A stretch of 64,000 bases of DNA from Alphaproteobacteria bacterium. Lineage in GTDB: Bacteria; Pseudomonadota; Alphaproteobacteria; JANQMY01. The notes under the pieces are model-generated. The model had not been told where the DNA came from and searched no databases. It saw only the letters and a list, made by a program, of their open reading frames with translations. The position numbers and the translations under genes are program-made. The DNA lies in contig JANQPL010000011.1 in the NCBI GenBank assembly GCA_028289425.1, positions 310,001 to 374,000 of the forward strand, given 5' to 3'. Shown in pieces: positions 24,708 to 32,371 of the stretch (within the stretch, counting starts at the first letter, position 1; every line of letters starts with the position of its first letter).

Positions 24708-24725
24708 AAACACGAAAGGAACCTC

Positions 24726-25271
24726 ATGGCCCGCTTGCCCTATCTGGAAGAAAAAGACCTTACGCCCGAAAACAAAGATCTGTTGAAGCGCAATATCAAC
24801 CTGGCCAAGCTGCTGGCCCACAGCCCGGGGGCCGCGCGCAGCTTCGGCCAATTGGGCAGTTGGATCCGCTTCAAAAGCACGCTGGACCCCCGCTTGCGGG
24901 AGCTCGCCATTCTCAATGTGGGGTGGCTCACCAAGACCGAGTACGAATATTCCCACCACATCAAGATCGGCAAGGAATTCGGCCTCACTGACCGGGACAT
25001 CGAGGCGGTGCGCGACGGCACCGACGGCAAAGCCACCGGCCTTGATGAACTCAGCCAACTCGTGCTGCGGGCGTCTCGGGAAATGACCGAAGACCAAGCC
25101 ATCTCGCAGAAGACGTTTGATGCGCTGGGCGCCCAGTTGAGCAACGAGCACATTCTGGATTTGAGCCTGGTGATCGCGTTTTACAATGCAGTGATCCGCA
25201 TGCTGAAAACCCTCGAAATCGATGTAGAGCCGGAATATCAGCCCTATCTCGACCAATTCCCGCTCCCCTGA
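24726..25271 (+). CDS. Carboxymuconolactone decarboxylase-like protein (no CxxC)
   Basis: This 181-residue all-helical protein of the CMD/AhpD superfamily shows LDPRLRELAILNVGWLTKTEYEYSHHIKIGKEFGLTD, the core helix pair. The AhpD CxxC pair is absent, replaced by EYSHH, so peroxidase activity is unlikely; a decarboxylase or lyase-like role using the His pair is more plausible. It follows the SDR by 18 bp with GAAAGGAAC as ribosome site and is likely in the same message. A second CMD-family gene lies at 30887. Confidence 0.75.
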   Translation: MARLPYLEEKDLTPENKDLLKRNINLAKLLAHSPGAARSFGQLGSWIRFKSTLDPRLRELAILNVGWLTKTEYEYSHHIKIGKEFGLTDRDIEAVRDGTDGKATGLDELSQLVLRASREMTEDQAISQKTFDALGAQLSNEHILDLSLVIAFYNAVIRMLKTLEIDVEPEYQPYLDQFPLP

Positions 25272-25370
25272 CCGTGCCGCGATCAAGCTTGTAATATTCG
25301 ATAAGTGCCGTTGACGGTCGCCTATCTCCGGCGATGATGGCCTCACCAGCCGGGCAAGGAGGGCGAGACC

Positions 25371-26399
25371 ATGACCAAGAAAATTCATGTGGACGGCGCA
25401 TACGGCAGAAATGACAGCCTTGAGTCCACTCAAGCCATGATTGCCGAGGCTCAAGACCTTGAGGCCAAGGACTTTGATGGCCTCATGATCGCGGAAATCA
25501 ATCACGACCCGTTCATCCCGCTGGCTTTTGCCGCCCACGGCACGGAAAAAATCAGTCTGCGGACGGCCATCGCCGTGGCCTTCGCCCGCAGCCCCATGAC
25601 GGTGGCCAATTCGGCGCACGACTTAAACGCGCTTTCCAAAGGGCGTTTCTCCCTGGGACTTGGTTCGCAAATCCGGCCCCACATCACCAAGCGCTTTTCC
25701 ATGCCCTGGCATGGGCCCGCCAAGCAGATGCGCGAGTTTGCCGAATCCCTCACCGCAATTTTCGATTGCTGGTATGACGGCACGCCTCTCAATTATGAGG
25801 GCGAGTTCTACAAATTCACCCTGATGACGCCGGAATTCGGCCCCAAAAACACCGAATACGGACGGCCGAAGATCCTTCTCGCCGCCGTCGGACCGCTCAT
25901 GATGCAAACAGCCGCCGCCGTGGCCGATGGCCTGATCGTGCACCCGTTTTGCACGGAGGCGTATTTCAAAAACCAAATACTGCCGCGCATCGAGGCGGAA
26001 CTCGAAGCGCGCGGCAAAACCCTCGACGACTTTCAGATCCACTACCCCACCATGATCGCCACCGGCCACACGGAAGAGCTGTACGAAAAATCCCGCGAGC
26101 TCTGCCGCCAACGGATCGGCTTCTACGGGTCCACCCCGGCCTACAAGCCGGTGCTGGCGGAACATGGCTGGGGCGATTTGCAGCCCTTGCTCAACCGCAT
26201 GACCAAGGAAGGCAAATGGGACAAGCTCGCCGGCGAAGTGAGCGATGAAATGGTCGACACCTTTGCCTGTGTGGGCACGCCCACCGAAGCCGTGGCCAAA
26301 GTGAAGGACCGCTTCGGCGGCTATATCGACCGCATCACGCTCGATGCCAAAGCGCCGCCCGACGTGCTGGCCGAACAGCTCAACGTGCTGCGCGCCTAA
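25371..26399 (+). CDS. Luciferase-like (LLM class) F420/FMN-dependent oxidoreductase
   Basis: This 342-residue LLM protein has the full-length (beta/alpha)8 barrel. Features include DFDGLMIAEINHDPFIPLA, ISLRTAIAVAFARSPM, GRFSLGLGSQIRPHITKRF and RPKILLAAVGPLMMQTAA. It is closest in wording to F420-type actinobacterial and alphaproteobacterial members. AGGAGGGCGAGACC lies upstream of the ATG. A 99-bp gap separates it from the CMD-like gene. It could oxidise a secondary alcohol or reduce an enone in the pathway of its neighbours; this is not established. Confidence 0.8.
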   Translation: MTKKIHVDGAYGRNDSLESTQAMIAEAQDLEAKDFDGLMIAEINHDPFIPLAFAAHGTEKISLRTAIAVAFARSPMTVANSAHDLNALSKGRFSLGLGSQIRPHITKRFSMPWHGPAKQMREFAESLTAIFDCWYDGTPLNYEGEFYKFTLMTPEFGPKNTEYGRPKILLAAVGPLMMQTAAAVADGLIVHPFCTEAYFKNQILPRIEAELEARGKTLDDFQIHYPTMIATGHTEELYEKSRELCRQRIGFYGSTPAYKPVLAEHGWGDLQPLLNRMTKEGKWDKLAGEVSDEMVDTFACVGTPTEAVAKVKDRFGGYIDRITLDAKAPPDVLAEQLNVLRA

Positions 26400-26480
26400 A
26401 TCCCTTGCGCGTCGCGCCTTGACATCCGCGGCGCCCACGCCAACATGTGTGTGGTTCAAAACCCAACGGGAGAAAGCTTC

Positions 26481-26531
26481 ATGACAGCCATTGTAATGAT
26501 CCCGGCGGGCGGAGATTTCCGCGCGGCTTAA
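26481..26531 (+). other. Possible 16-codon leader peptide or gene remnant
   Basis: ATG 26481 follows GGGAGAAAGCTTC and encodes MTAIVMIPAGGDFRAA before TAA. The good ribosome site and sudden stop suggest either the start of a gene whose body was deleted or a short leader. Bases 26532-26651 show nothing else. Confidence 0.25.
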
Positions 26532-26651
26532 TCCGCGCCTGTCTCGTCCGGCCGTTTCGGCACCGCCGCAAGCCCTGCTTGCCGCGGCCGGTGTTTCCTA
26601 TGCGATAGAACGCGCGCGTCTTGAACGTGCGCCTTGATATGGACGAGACCA

Positions 26652-27728
26652 GTGACCTCTCAAGACATGCCTCAGGCCTTGGGCCTGACCGATTACGGCT
26701 GGACGCCGTTTTTCCAATCTCAATTGGACATCAACGACATCGAAACGCTAACGCCGGTGCGCGTGATGGCCGTGCATCGCGGCCATCTGGACGTGGCGGG
26801 ACCGGATTATGACGGCCCTATTCCTCCGTTTACGGAGAATGGCGCGGACGATGAAGCCGTGACCACAGTGGGCGACTGGCTGTTGATCGACGCGGCCACC
26901 CATCGCCCGCGCAAAATCCTCACACGGGCGAGCTTGTTTAAACGTCGGGCGGCGGGCACCAGCCGCCGCACCCAATTGATTGCCGCCAATGTGGACACGC
27001 TGTTCATCGTGTCGTCCTGCAATCAGGACTTCAACATTGCCCGGCTTGAGCGCTATCTGGCCCTGGCGCGGGAAGCTCAAGTGACGCCGCTGATCGTGCT
27101 CACCAAGGCGGATCTGACCGGCGATGCGCAAGATTACGCCCGCCAGGCCCAAGCCCTGCTGCCGGGTCTGCTGGTGGAAGCGGTGGACGCGCGGAATCCA
27201 GAAAGCTTGACCTGCCTCGATGCCTGGCTTGGCACCGGACAGACCGTGGCGGTGGTGGGCTCGTCCGGTGTGGGCAAGTCCACACTCACCAACACATTAC
27301 TCGGGACTGAGGCGATCGCCACCCAAGGCATTCGCGAAGACGACGCCAAGGGCCGGCACACCACCACGGGGCGGGCGCTGCACCGCTTGCCGGGCGGGGC
27401 TTGGTTGATGGACACGCCGGGCATGCGGGAGCTTCAGTTGACGGACGTTCAAGACGGCATCGATGATGTCTTCGCCGATGTGGTGGCGCTGGCGGCGGAA
27501 TGCAGGTTTCCCGATTGCGGTCACAACACGGAGCCGGGCTGCGCCATTCGCGACGCCATAGACGGTGGGGAGTTGGACGCCGACCGGTTGAAACGCTACC
27601 GCAAGCTCATCGCCGAGGAGCGCTTTAATAATGAATCCCTGGCGGAACGCCGGGCGCGCTTCAAAGCGTTCGGGAAGATGACGCGAAATTCGCAGAAGAA
27701 CAAACGGCTCCGGCGGGGGGATGGGTAA
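26652..27728 (+). CDS. rsgA: Ribosome small-subunit-dependent GTPase A (RsgA/YjeQ)
   Basis: RsgA is a circularly permuted GTPase that helps late 30S subunit maturation. The protein has an N-terminal OB-fold, then the specificity motif VLTKADL before the P-loop GSSGVGKST, KGRHTT and DTPG, and a zinc knuckle CRFPDCGHNTEPGC near the C-terminus with a basic tail. This permuted order is diagnostic. The start is uncertain: GTG 26652 with GGACGAG upstream is chosen; ATG 26667 and TTG 26634 are alternatives. Length is about 358 residues, normal for the longer alphaproteobacterial form. Confidence 0.88.
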   Translation: MTSQDMPQALGLTDYGWTPFFQSQLDINDIETLTPVRVMAVHRGHLDVAGPDYDGPIPPFTENGADDEAVTTVGDWLLIDAATHRPRKILTRASLFKRRAAGTSRRTQLIAANVDTLFIVSSCNQDFNIARLERYLALAREAQVTPLIVLTKADLTGDAQDYARQAQALLPGLLVEAVDARNPESLTCLDAWLGTGQTVAVVGSSGVGKSTLTNTLLGTEAIATQGIREDDAKGRHTTTGRALHRLPGGAWLMDTPGMRELQLTDVQDGIDDVFADVVALAAECRFPDCGHNTEPGCAIRDAIDGGELDADRLKRYRKLIAEERFNNESLAERRARFKAFGKMTRNSQKNKRLRRGDG

Positions 27729-27743
27729 GAAACTTTCTTAATC

Positions 27744-27845
27744 CGCTCATCCCTGCGCCCGTGTCTGGCCTTCGGCCAGCACGAGCATAAACTCCAGCAG
27801 GGATCTAAAAAAAGGATCTGTGAGATTCCCGCTTGCGCGGGAATG
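27744..27845. repeat. Dispersed palindromic repeats (family A plus short GC palindrome)
   Basis: Bases 27744-27806 fold on CCCTGC/GCAGGG outer arms and CTGGCC/GGCCAG inner arms, with ACGAGCATAAACTCCAGC between. Copies are at 28624-28685 and, inverted, 22891-22950. At 27824-27845 lies a second palindrome, ATTCCCGCTTGCGCGGGAAT. Both are noncoding. Confidence 0.75.
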
Positions 27846-27954
27846 AGCGGGGAGAGGTGGTGACCCGAGAGGTTTGGACAAGCGCTTTTGTTGTACTCAG
27901 CGCCGTGCTACACTCGCCGCGCAGGGGAGGTACTTTTGATGAAAGGTGCCTCAA

Positions 27955-28344
27955 ATGAGCAAACCACTGAAAGCGGCGCAGAAAGCTGCAAAGCGCGTCG
28001 CGCCTTCCTCCCACAAACCACTTCAATTGCCGGATTTGCGCCCGCCGGGCCATGATCTGTTGGCGCTTGATCAGCTTGCGGAAGAACTGACCGCCGCCCA
28101 TGAGCTGGCCTTAACCATGGCGGCCCAAGCCCATGACCATTTGGAGCGGGCGGAAAGCCCGGGCGCCCTTGCCCGAGAGTTCCACACAGCCCATGCCAAT
28201 GCCAGCGCCTTGGCCGCTGCCCGGCTGATGAATGTCTACCGGCAAGGGCTGCTCGCCATTCACAAGGTGCAAGGCACCAACGAGCAAGTGATCACGGTGA
28301 AACACGTGATGGATGGCACACCCTCCAAAGCTCGCCGAAAATGA
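27955..28344 (+). CDS. Hypothetical Ala/His-rich helical protein
   Basis: This 129-residue protein has a basic N-terminus (KAAQKAAKRVAPSSHKP), a proline patch and a long helical region rich in Ala, His and Leu, ending in a basic tail. ATG 27955 has AAAGG about 8 nt upstream. It is not recognised. Proteins of this character often sit beside small Cys/His HGG-motif proteins, and one such sequence lies about 500 bp downstream beyond repeats, so the pair may have been split by repeat insertion; this is inference. Confidence 0.5.
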   Translation: MSKPLKAAQKAAKRVAPSSHKPLQLPDLRPPGHDLLALDQLAEELTAAHELALTMAAQAHDHLERAESPGALAREFHTAHANASALAAARLMNVYRQGLLAIHKVQGTNEQVITVKHVMDGTPSKARRK

Positions 28345-28390
28345 CGCGAAAAATAGGTTCGACAGAGCCTCATCACCGCCCAACGGTCCA

Positions 28391-28515
28391 TGGTGACCTC
28401 GCCCTTCGAGACACCGCACTCCGTGCGGCTCCTCAGGGTGAGGTCACATGGAACACCGACAGATTTCCTCATCCTGAGGGCGAGCTGTGCGAGCGTCTCG
28501 AAGGATGGGGAAATC
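28391..28515. repeat. Dispersed intergenic repeat (family B), copy 1
   Basis: This element begins TGGTGACCTCGCCCTTCGAG and contains CCTCAGGGTGAGGTCAC, then CCTCATCCTGAGGGCGAG and GCGAGCGTCTCGAA. A second copy with the same order lies at 31294-31443. The arms GGTGACCTC/GAGGTCACC and the CCTCAGG motifs make nested hairpins. It occupies part of the 490-bp gene-free stretch 28345-28835. Confidence 0.75.
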
Positions 28516-28623
28516 GTCAGAAGGGGGAGTGGGCCGGCCGGGCTCATCAACATGCGCATCAACCCCATGCACCCAGCATTCAAGTGCGAAGCTTTGGTAA
28601 ATGCGGACGTTACAAAACAAGGT

Positions 28624-28747
28624 CGTCGTCCCAGCGCCCGTGTCTGGCCTCCGGCCAGCACGAGCATAAACTCCAGCTGGGACCTATACCCCCGGTGCTA
28701 GAAATGAAAAACCAGTGTTTATGGGCCCCTGCTTTCGCAGGGGCGAC
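28624..28747. repeat. Dispersed palindromic repeats (family A copy and a short GC palindrome)
   Basis: At 28624-28685 is a close copy of the 27744 element, with outer arms GTCCCAGC/GCTGGGAC. At 28723-28747 is CCCCTGCTTTCGCAGGGG, a REP-like palindrome. The rest of 28345-28835 shows no gene. Confidence 0.75.
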
Positions 28748-28835
28748 AGCAAAATGTAATCGATGGATTGGAACGCAACGGCGTTATTCGCATGAACCCC
28801 ATGCGCCCATCTCTCACAAGCATTGGGAGAGAGGG

Positions 28836-29135
28836 TTAAGGTACGCGAACACCGTTTCCCGATGCGGCGCTAAGACTCGAGCGGGACATCAATGCCGGGG
28901 CCCCGCCATGAAGAACGGCCGCTGCCGCATGCATGGGGGCAAGAGCACGGGCCCGCGCACACCGGCCGGCCGCCTGGCGTCTCAAACGGCCCGCTGGCGC
29001 CATGGCTCTTATGCGCGTTTGGCCCGGGCTCAATCCCGACGAATCAATCAAGTAATCGCGCGCAGTCGCCAAGCAATCCATTCGGCCTATATGGATGCAG
29101 ACCCAAAACCAAAAACAGCCGAAAGGCGGCGCCCT
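28836..29135 (+). CDS. HGG-motif small Cys/His protein, start unresolved, no stop before next gene
   Basis: The frame encodes CGAKTRAGHQC, then MKNGRCRMHGGKSTGPRTP and a basic Arg/Ser-rich tail. This C-x6-C-x-C-like plus RMHGG motif is a recognisable small domain in alphaproteobacteria and phages, probably a zinc-binding nucleic-acid protein. No good start codon is found before the first Cys at 28863, and ATG 28908 would remove the Cys residues. There is also no stop before ATG 29136 of the isomerase gene, so the frame runs on in phase. The gene is either damaged at both ends or part of a real fusion. Confidence 0.45.
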
Positions 29136-29744
29136 ATGTCCACGGCCCTCACACTGCCAGACACTTTTCCCGCCGACGCGACGGTCCGCGCCTGGTTCAC
29201 GTTTCGCAGCCCCTATTCCTATCTGGGCATCCACAAAGCGGTGAAAGCGGGCATTCCGTTGCATCTGATTGCCACCTGGCCCGAAGGCGAAGTGAGCTCC
29301 ACCTCGAGCCCGCGCAAAATGGCCTATCTGATTGAGGATTGCGCACGGCTGTTCGCGGAAGAAGGCTTGCCGTTTGCGCCGCCGGTGGATGTGGCCGAAT
29401 GGGTGCGCCCCCACGCCGCCTTTCACGTGGCCGAGCAAGCCGGCAAGGGGCAGGCATTCGTCTTACGCGCCTATCAAGCGCGCTGGAGCGAAGGCCGCGA
29501 TCTGGGCGACCCCGCCATCATCGGCAACATCGCGGAAGAGGTGGGCTTGGACCGCCAAGCAACCATGGATGCCATGGACGATCCGGCCGTTCACCAACAA
29601 CTCCAATCGATCCGTGCGCAGTTCGCACAAGATGAAATCGTCGGTGTGCCGTTCTTCGTCTATGAGGGCCAGCGTTTTTGGGGCCAAGACCGGCTGGACG
29701 CGCTGATCAAGCACATAAACCGGGTTCATGAGGCGCAGGGATGA
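29136..29744 (+). CDS. 2-Hydroxychromene-2-carboxylate isomerase/DsbA-family protein
   Basis: This 202-residue thioredoxin-fold protein of the HCCA isomerase/DsbA group reads FTFRSPYSYLGIHKAVKAG near the start (the conserved Ser-Pro-Tyr replaces the DsbA CxxC), GKGQAFVLRAYQARWSEGRDL in the middle and IVGVPFFVYEGQRFWGQDRL at the end. The glutathione-dependent isomerase acts in naphthalene-type ring degradation; relatives act on other glutathione conjugates. It could work with the glutathione transferase gene downstream. ATG 29136 is the natural start for the family, although the frame is open further upstream. Confidence 0.8.
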   Translation: MSTALTLPDTFPADATVRAWFTFRSPYSYLGIHKAVKAGIPLHLIATWPEGEVSSTSSPRKMAYLIEDCARLFAEEGLPFAPPVDVAEWVRPHAAFHVAEQAGKGQAFVLRAYQARWSEGRDLGDPAIIGNIAEEVGLDRQATMDAMDDPAVHQQLQSIRAQFAQDEIVGVPFFVYEGQRFWGQDRLDALIKHINRVHEAQG

Positions 29745-29775
29745 GGTGTAGACGCGAACAATATGACCCAAAGTC

Positions 29776-29814
29776 CGCTCATCCCGGCCGCGCATTTGCG
29801 CGAGCCGGGATCTC
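29776..29814. repeat. Dispersed palindromic repeat (family C), copy 2
   Basis: CGCTCATCCCGGCCGCGC to GAGCCGGGATCTC matches 22835-22873. The arms ATCCCGGC/GCCGGGAT form a hairpin. The remaining bases of the 29745-29977 gap show no gene. Confidence 0.7.
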
Positions 29815-29977
29815 GCCGCCCAAAAACACGGAGATCCCGGATCTGCGCTCCCGATGGTCGCTTGTCCGGGACGAGCGGAAGTAAGGTGTAACCAGGTCGC
29901 AGGGGAGGCCGGATGTTGATCCGGGGCCGCAACCGATGTGACACAGAATGGATGCCACGCGCTTTGCGCCCAAATAT

Positions 29978-30826
29978 TTAATCCGCCATCTGACGAATGG
30001 TCGTGCCCCGCAGCTTCCGAAAAGCGCGGTAAAGCGGCACCACTACATTTACGATCATGAAGCCCATATTGGTCTCTTGGGCGAACGCGCGGCGCCGTTT
30101 CAGGCGCTTGTGCCATTTGTGCAGATTGGGATGCCACGCCAGCGGATAGCCCGCCAGTTCAAGCCGGTTGCTAGAGATAAACCAGGCCAAATCCAGCACC
30201 GACAACCGGTCTCCGAGCAGCCATTTGCCGCTGGCAAGCCGCGCCTCCAGCCTATCGAACGCAGCGCGATAAGCCGCAATGGACGCCCGCGCCACATCGT
30301 CGGGAATGCCGTTTTCGGCAAAGTTGCGCCACCACGCCACTTCCTTGGCGCGCGACGGATCGTCCACCCCTTCCCTTTCCCAGCGGGCAAGGGTTTCTTC
30401 CGATTTGGTGACAACGCCCCGGGGCGTCATGAACCCCATGGTCAGATTGCGCAGATCCATGTGCAACCCGTCTTCGAGATCCAGGGACTCGCGGACGATC
30501 GCACGCTCCTCGTCCGTCTGCGGAAAAAACGACGGCTTTTTGGACGGCAGCCCGTCGAGATATTCCAGGATGTCATTGCTTTCCACATGCACCACGCCGT
30601 CATGGACCAAGGCAGGCACCACACCGCGCGGATTGATCCCCAAATACCATGTGCTGACATGTTCATTGCGGGCGAGGTTCACGTGGTGCGAGACATATTT
30701 AATGCCCTTTTCGCGCATCATGACGCGCACTTTTTGGGAACAGGAACTGCCCCGGAAATGGAGCAAATGCAGCCCTTTCCAGCCGCGCACTTCGGTTGTT
30801 TTGACCTGGTCATCGCCCAGAATCAT
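29978..30826 (-). CDS. Glutathione S-transferase family protein
   Basis: This 282-residue protein has an N-terminal thioredoxin-like domain (HFRGSSCSQKVRVMM, candidate catalytic Ser27/Ser28 or Cys29; GVVPALVHDG with the cis-Pro at 71; ESNDILEYL binding the glutathione gamma-glutamyl part) and a helical C-terminal domain (GDRLSVLDLAW). It conjugates glutathione or uses it to isomerise or dehalogenate a substrate. It is last in a leftward cluster of a flavin monooxygenase, a fumarylacetoacetate-hydrolase-like enzyme and a CMD protein, as in aromatic-ring pathways that need maleylpyruvate- or maleylacetoacetate-type isomerisation. Confidence 0.8.
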   Translation of the reverse strand: MILGDDQVKTTEVRGWKGLHLLHFRGSSCSQKVRVMMREKGIKYVSHHVNLARNEHVSTWYLGINPRGVVPALVHDGVVHVESNDILEYLDGLPSKKPSFFPQTDEERAIVRESLDLEDGLHMDLRNLTMGFMTPRGVVTKSEETLARWEREGVDDPSRAKEVAWWRNFAENGIPDDVARASIAAYRAAFDRLEARLASGKWLLGDRLSVLDLAWFISSNRLELAGYPLAWHPNLHKWHKRLKRRRAFAQETNMGFMIVNVVVPLYRAFRKLRGTTIRQMAD

Positions 30827-30886
30827 GGCATTCCCCTCTTTTCGACGGAAAGGTCCGTACGCCGACGGTTCCTTTGGCCGGAACGG

Positions 30887-31258
30887 CTATTTCTTTTCCT
30901 TGTCCAGTTCCGCGTACATCTCCCGGGCAATGCGCATGCCGCTCACAGCCACGGGCCATCCGCCATAATGAGCGAGATGCATCAGCATCTCCTCCACGGT
31001 CTCAAGCGGGATGCCGATATTGTGGGCGCCCCGCAAATGGATGCGCAGCTCGTTTTCCCGGCCGAGAACAATCAGCGCCGCAAGGGTGATCATGGACCGT
31101 TCCCGCAATTCGAGGCCGGGCCGCGTCCACACTTCGCCGAACAGATTGCCGACGGTGTGCTTCATGAAATCGTCCAGCTCACCGCCGTCTCCCGGCGCGC
31201 GGCCGAAATAGGTGGTGAGTATGTCGACGCCTTTTTTCAGGCTTTCTTCACTGGGCAT
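30887..31258 (-). CDS. Carboxymuconolactone decarboxylase family protein
   Basis: This 123-residue single-domain CMD protein has TRPGLELRERSMITLAALIVLGRENELRIHLRGAHNIGI and MLMHLAHYGGWPVAVSGMRIA. The motif E-x-x-x-H (ELRIH) and His-Leu-Ala-His-Tyr-Gly-Gly are those of true gamma-carboxymuconolactone decarboxylases, with no CxxC. It is of normal length. A 60-bp gap leads to the glutathione transferase gene and a 216-bp repeat-bearing gap separates it from the hydrolase upstream. Confidence 0.85.
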   Translation of the reverse strand: MPSEESLKKGVDILTTYFGRAPGDGGELDDFMKHTVGNLFGEVWTRPGLELRERSMITLAALIVLGRENELRIHLRGAHNIGIPLETVEEMLMHLAHYGGWPVAVSGMRIAREMYAELDKEKK

Positions 31259-31293
31259 GAGGCGTTTCCTCCGTTTATTGACGCAATCACATT

Positions 31294-31443
31294 TGGTGAC
31301 CTCGCCCTTCGAGACACCGCCTTACAGGCGGTTCCTCAGGGTGAGGTCACCAAGAGATCGAAAGGATTTCCTCATCCTGAGGGCGAGCCGCGCGAGCGTC
31401 TCGAAAGCCTGCCCCGGACTAGATCCGGGGGATGGGGAAATCC
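31294..31443. repeat. Dispersed intergenic repeat (family B), copy 2
   Basis: TGGTGACCTCGCCCTTCGAG through CCTCATCCTGAGGGCGAG and GCGAGCGTCTCGAA matches 28391-28515, with an insert (GCCTGCCCCGGACTAGATCC) near the right end. It sits between two genes of one orientation and may weaken co-transcription. Confidence 0.75.
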
Positions 31444-31474
31444 GCTTTCCGGTCGTGGTGGTCGTCTCTCTAAA

Positions 31475-32359
31475 CTACTGCGCAAACGAGCCGAGCGGGT
31501 CTTTCACCACCTTATTTTCGATGTGGCCGAGCCCGTCGAATTCCACCCGCACCACATCGCCTTCTTTAAGCCAAGGCTGTCCGGGCATGAACATGATCAC
31601 GCCCGAACTGGTGCCCGTGGCGATCACATCGCCGGGCTCCAACGTGAAGGCCGTGGACAGATATTCGATGATGGCCGGGCAATCGAAAATGAGTTGGCCC
31701 GTGTTGGAGTTCTGCCGTTCCTCCCCATTCACGAAGGTCTTGAAATTGAGGTTTGCGAAATCCACTTCATCGGGCGTGACCAGGGCCGGCCCCATGGGGC
31801 AGTGGCTGTCCCAGGACTTGCCCATGGTCATGGTGGGGGCCTGCATCTGCCAATCCCGGATCGTCACATCATTGCAGATGGTGAAGCCGGCCACCACGTC
31901 CAACGCATTCTCTTTGGACACGCGCCGGCACTTTTTGCCGATGACGATGGCAAGCTCTCCTTCATAATCCAGCTGTTCGGATTCGCCGGGCAAATAAATG
32001 TCGCCATACGGACGGTTCACGCTGGACGTTTGTTTGTTGAAAATCACTGGCGTCTTGGGCAGCTCCAACTTGAACACATCTTTCACTTCATTGAAGTGAT
32101 CCATGTAGTTCATACCCACCGCCAGAATTTTGGGCGGGTTTTGAATAGGGCTTTCAAGAGTCACGTCCGACACCGCCAAGCTGCCGCTTTCGGTTTTGGC
32201 GATGTCTTTGGCTTTGCTCAAGGCGGCATCTCCCGCCTGCAGGAAAGACAGCATGTCTTTCGGAAGCGCCGGCGCCACCGCGCTCAAATCGATGATCTTG
32301 TCATCCTTCAAAATACCGATACGCGTGTTTCCGCCCTCTGTGAATGTTACCAGCCGCAT
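31475..32359 (-). CDS. Fumarylacetoacetate hydrolase (FAH) family protein
   Basis: This 294-residue FAH-fold enzyme hydrolyses a C-C bond in a 2,4-dioxo acid or a related ring-fission product. Visible residues are GMNYMDH (His88, catalytic), DYEGELAIVIG (Glu133, Glu135) and CNDVT (Asp164), the metal-binding set, plus Lys181 and the typical EPGDVIATGT. It follows the flavin monooxygenase by 12 bp, so hydroxylation and cleavage of one aromatic substrate are likely linked; the ring-opening dioxygenase is not obvious here. Confidence 0.85.
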   Translation of the reverse strand: MRLVTFTEGGNTRIGILKDDKIIDLSAVAPALPKDMLSFLQAGDAALSKAKDIAKTESGSLAVSDVTLESPIQNPPKILAVGMNYMDHFNEVKDVFKLELPKTPVIFNKQTSSVNRPYGDIYLPGESEQLDYEGELAIVIGKKCRRVSKENALDVVAGFTICNDVTIRDWQMQAPTMTMGKSWDSHCPMGPALVTPDEVDFANLNFKTFVNGEERQNSNTGQLIFDCPAIIEYLSTAFTLEPGDVIATGTSSGVIMFMPGQPWLKEGDVVRVEFDGLGHIENKVVKDPLGSFAQ

Positions 32360-32371
32360 GGCCGATCTCCT

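Noticed and set aside
24726-25271. CMD-like protein as a selenium- or CxxC-type AhpD peroxidase
   Set aside because: Neither Cys-x-x-Cys nor a UGA occurs at the active-site position; EYSHH is there instead.
24018-25619. Long minus-strand open frame of 533 codons
   Set aside because: Antisense to the SDR and CMD-like genes, which have clear motifs and ribosome sites.
28341-29744. A single 467-residue protein across the repeats and isomerase
   Set aside because: Its first 160 codons translate family A and B repeats and a GC palindrome, which are noncoding elsewhere.
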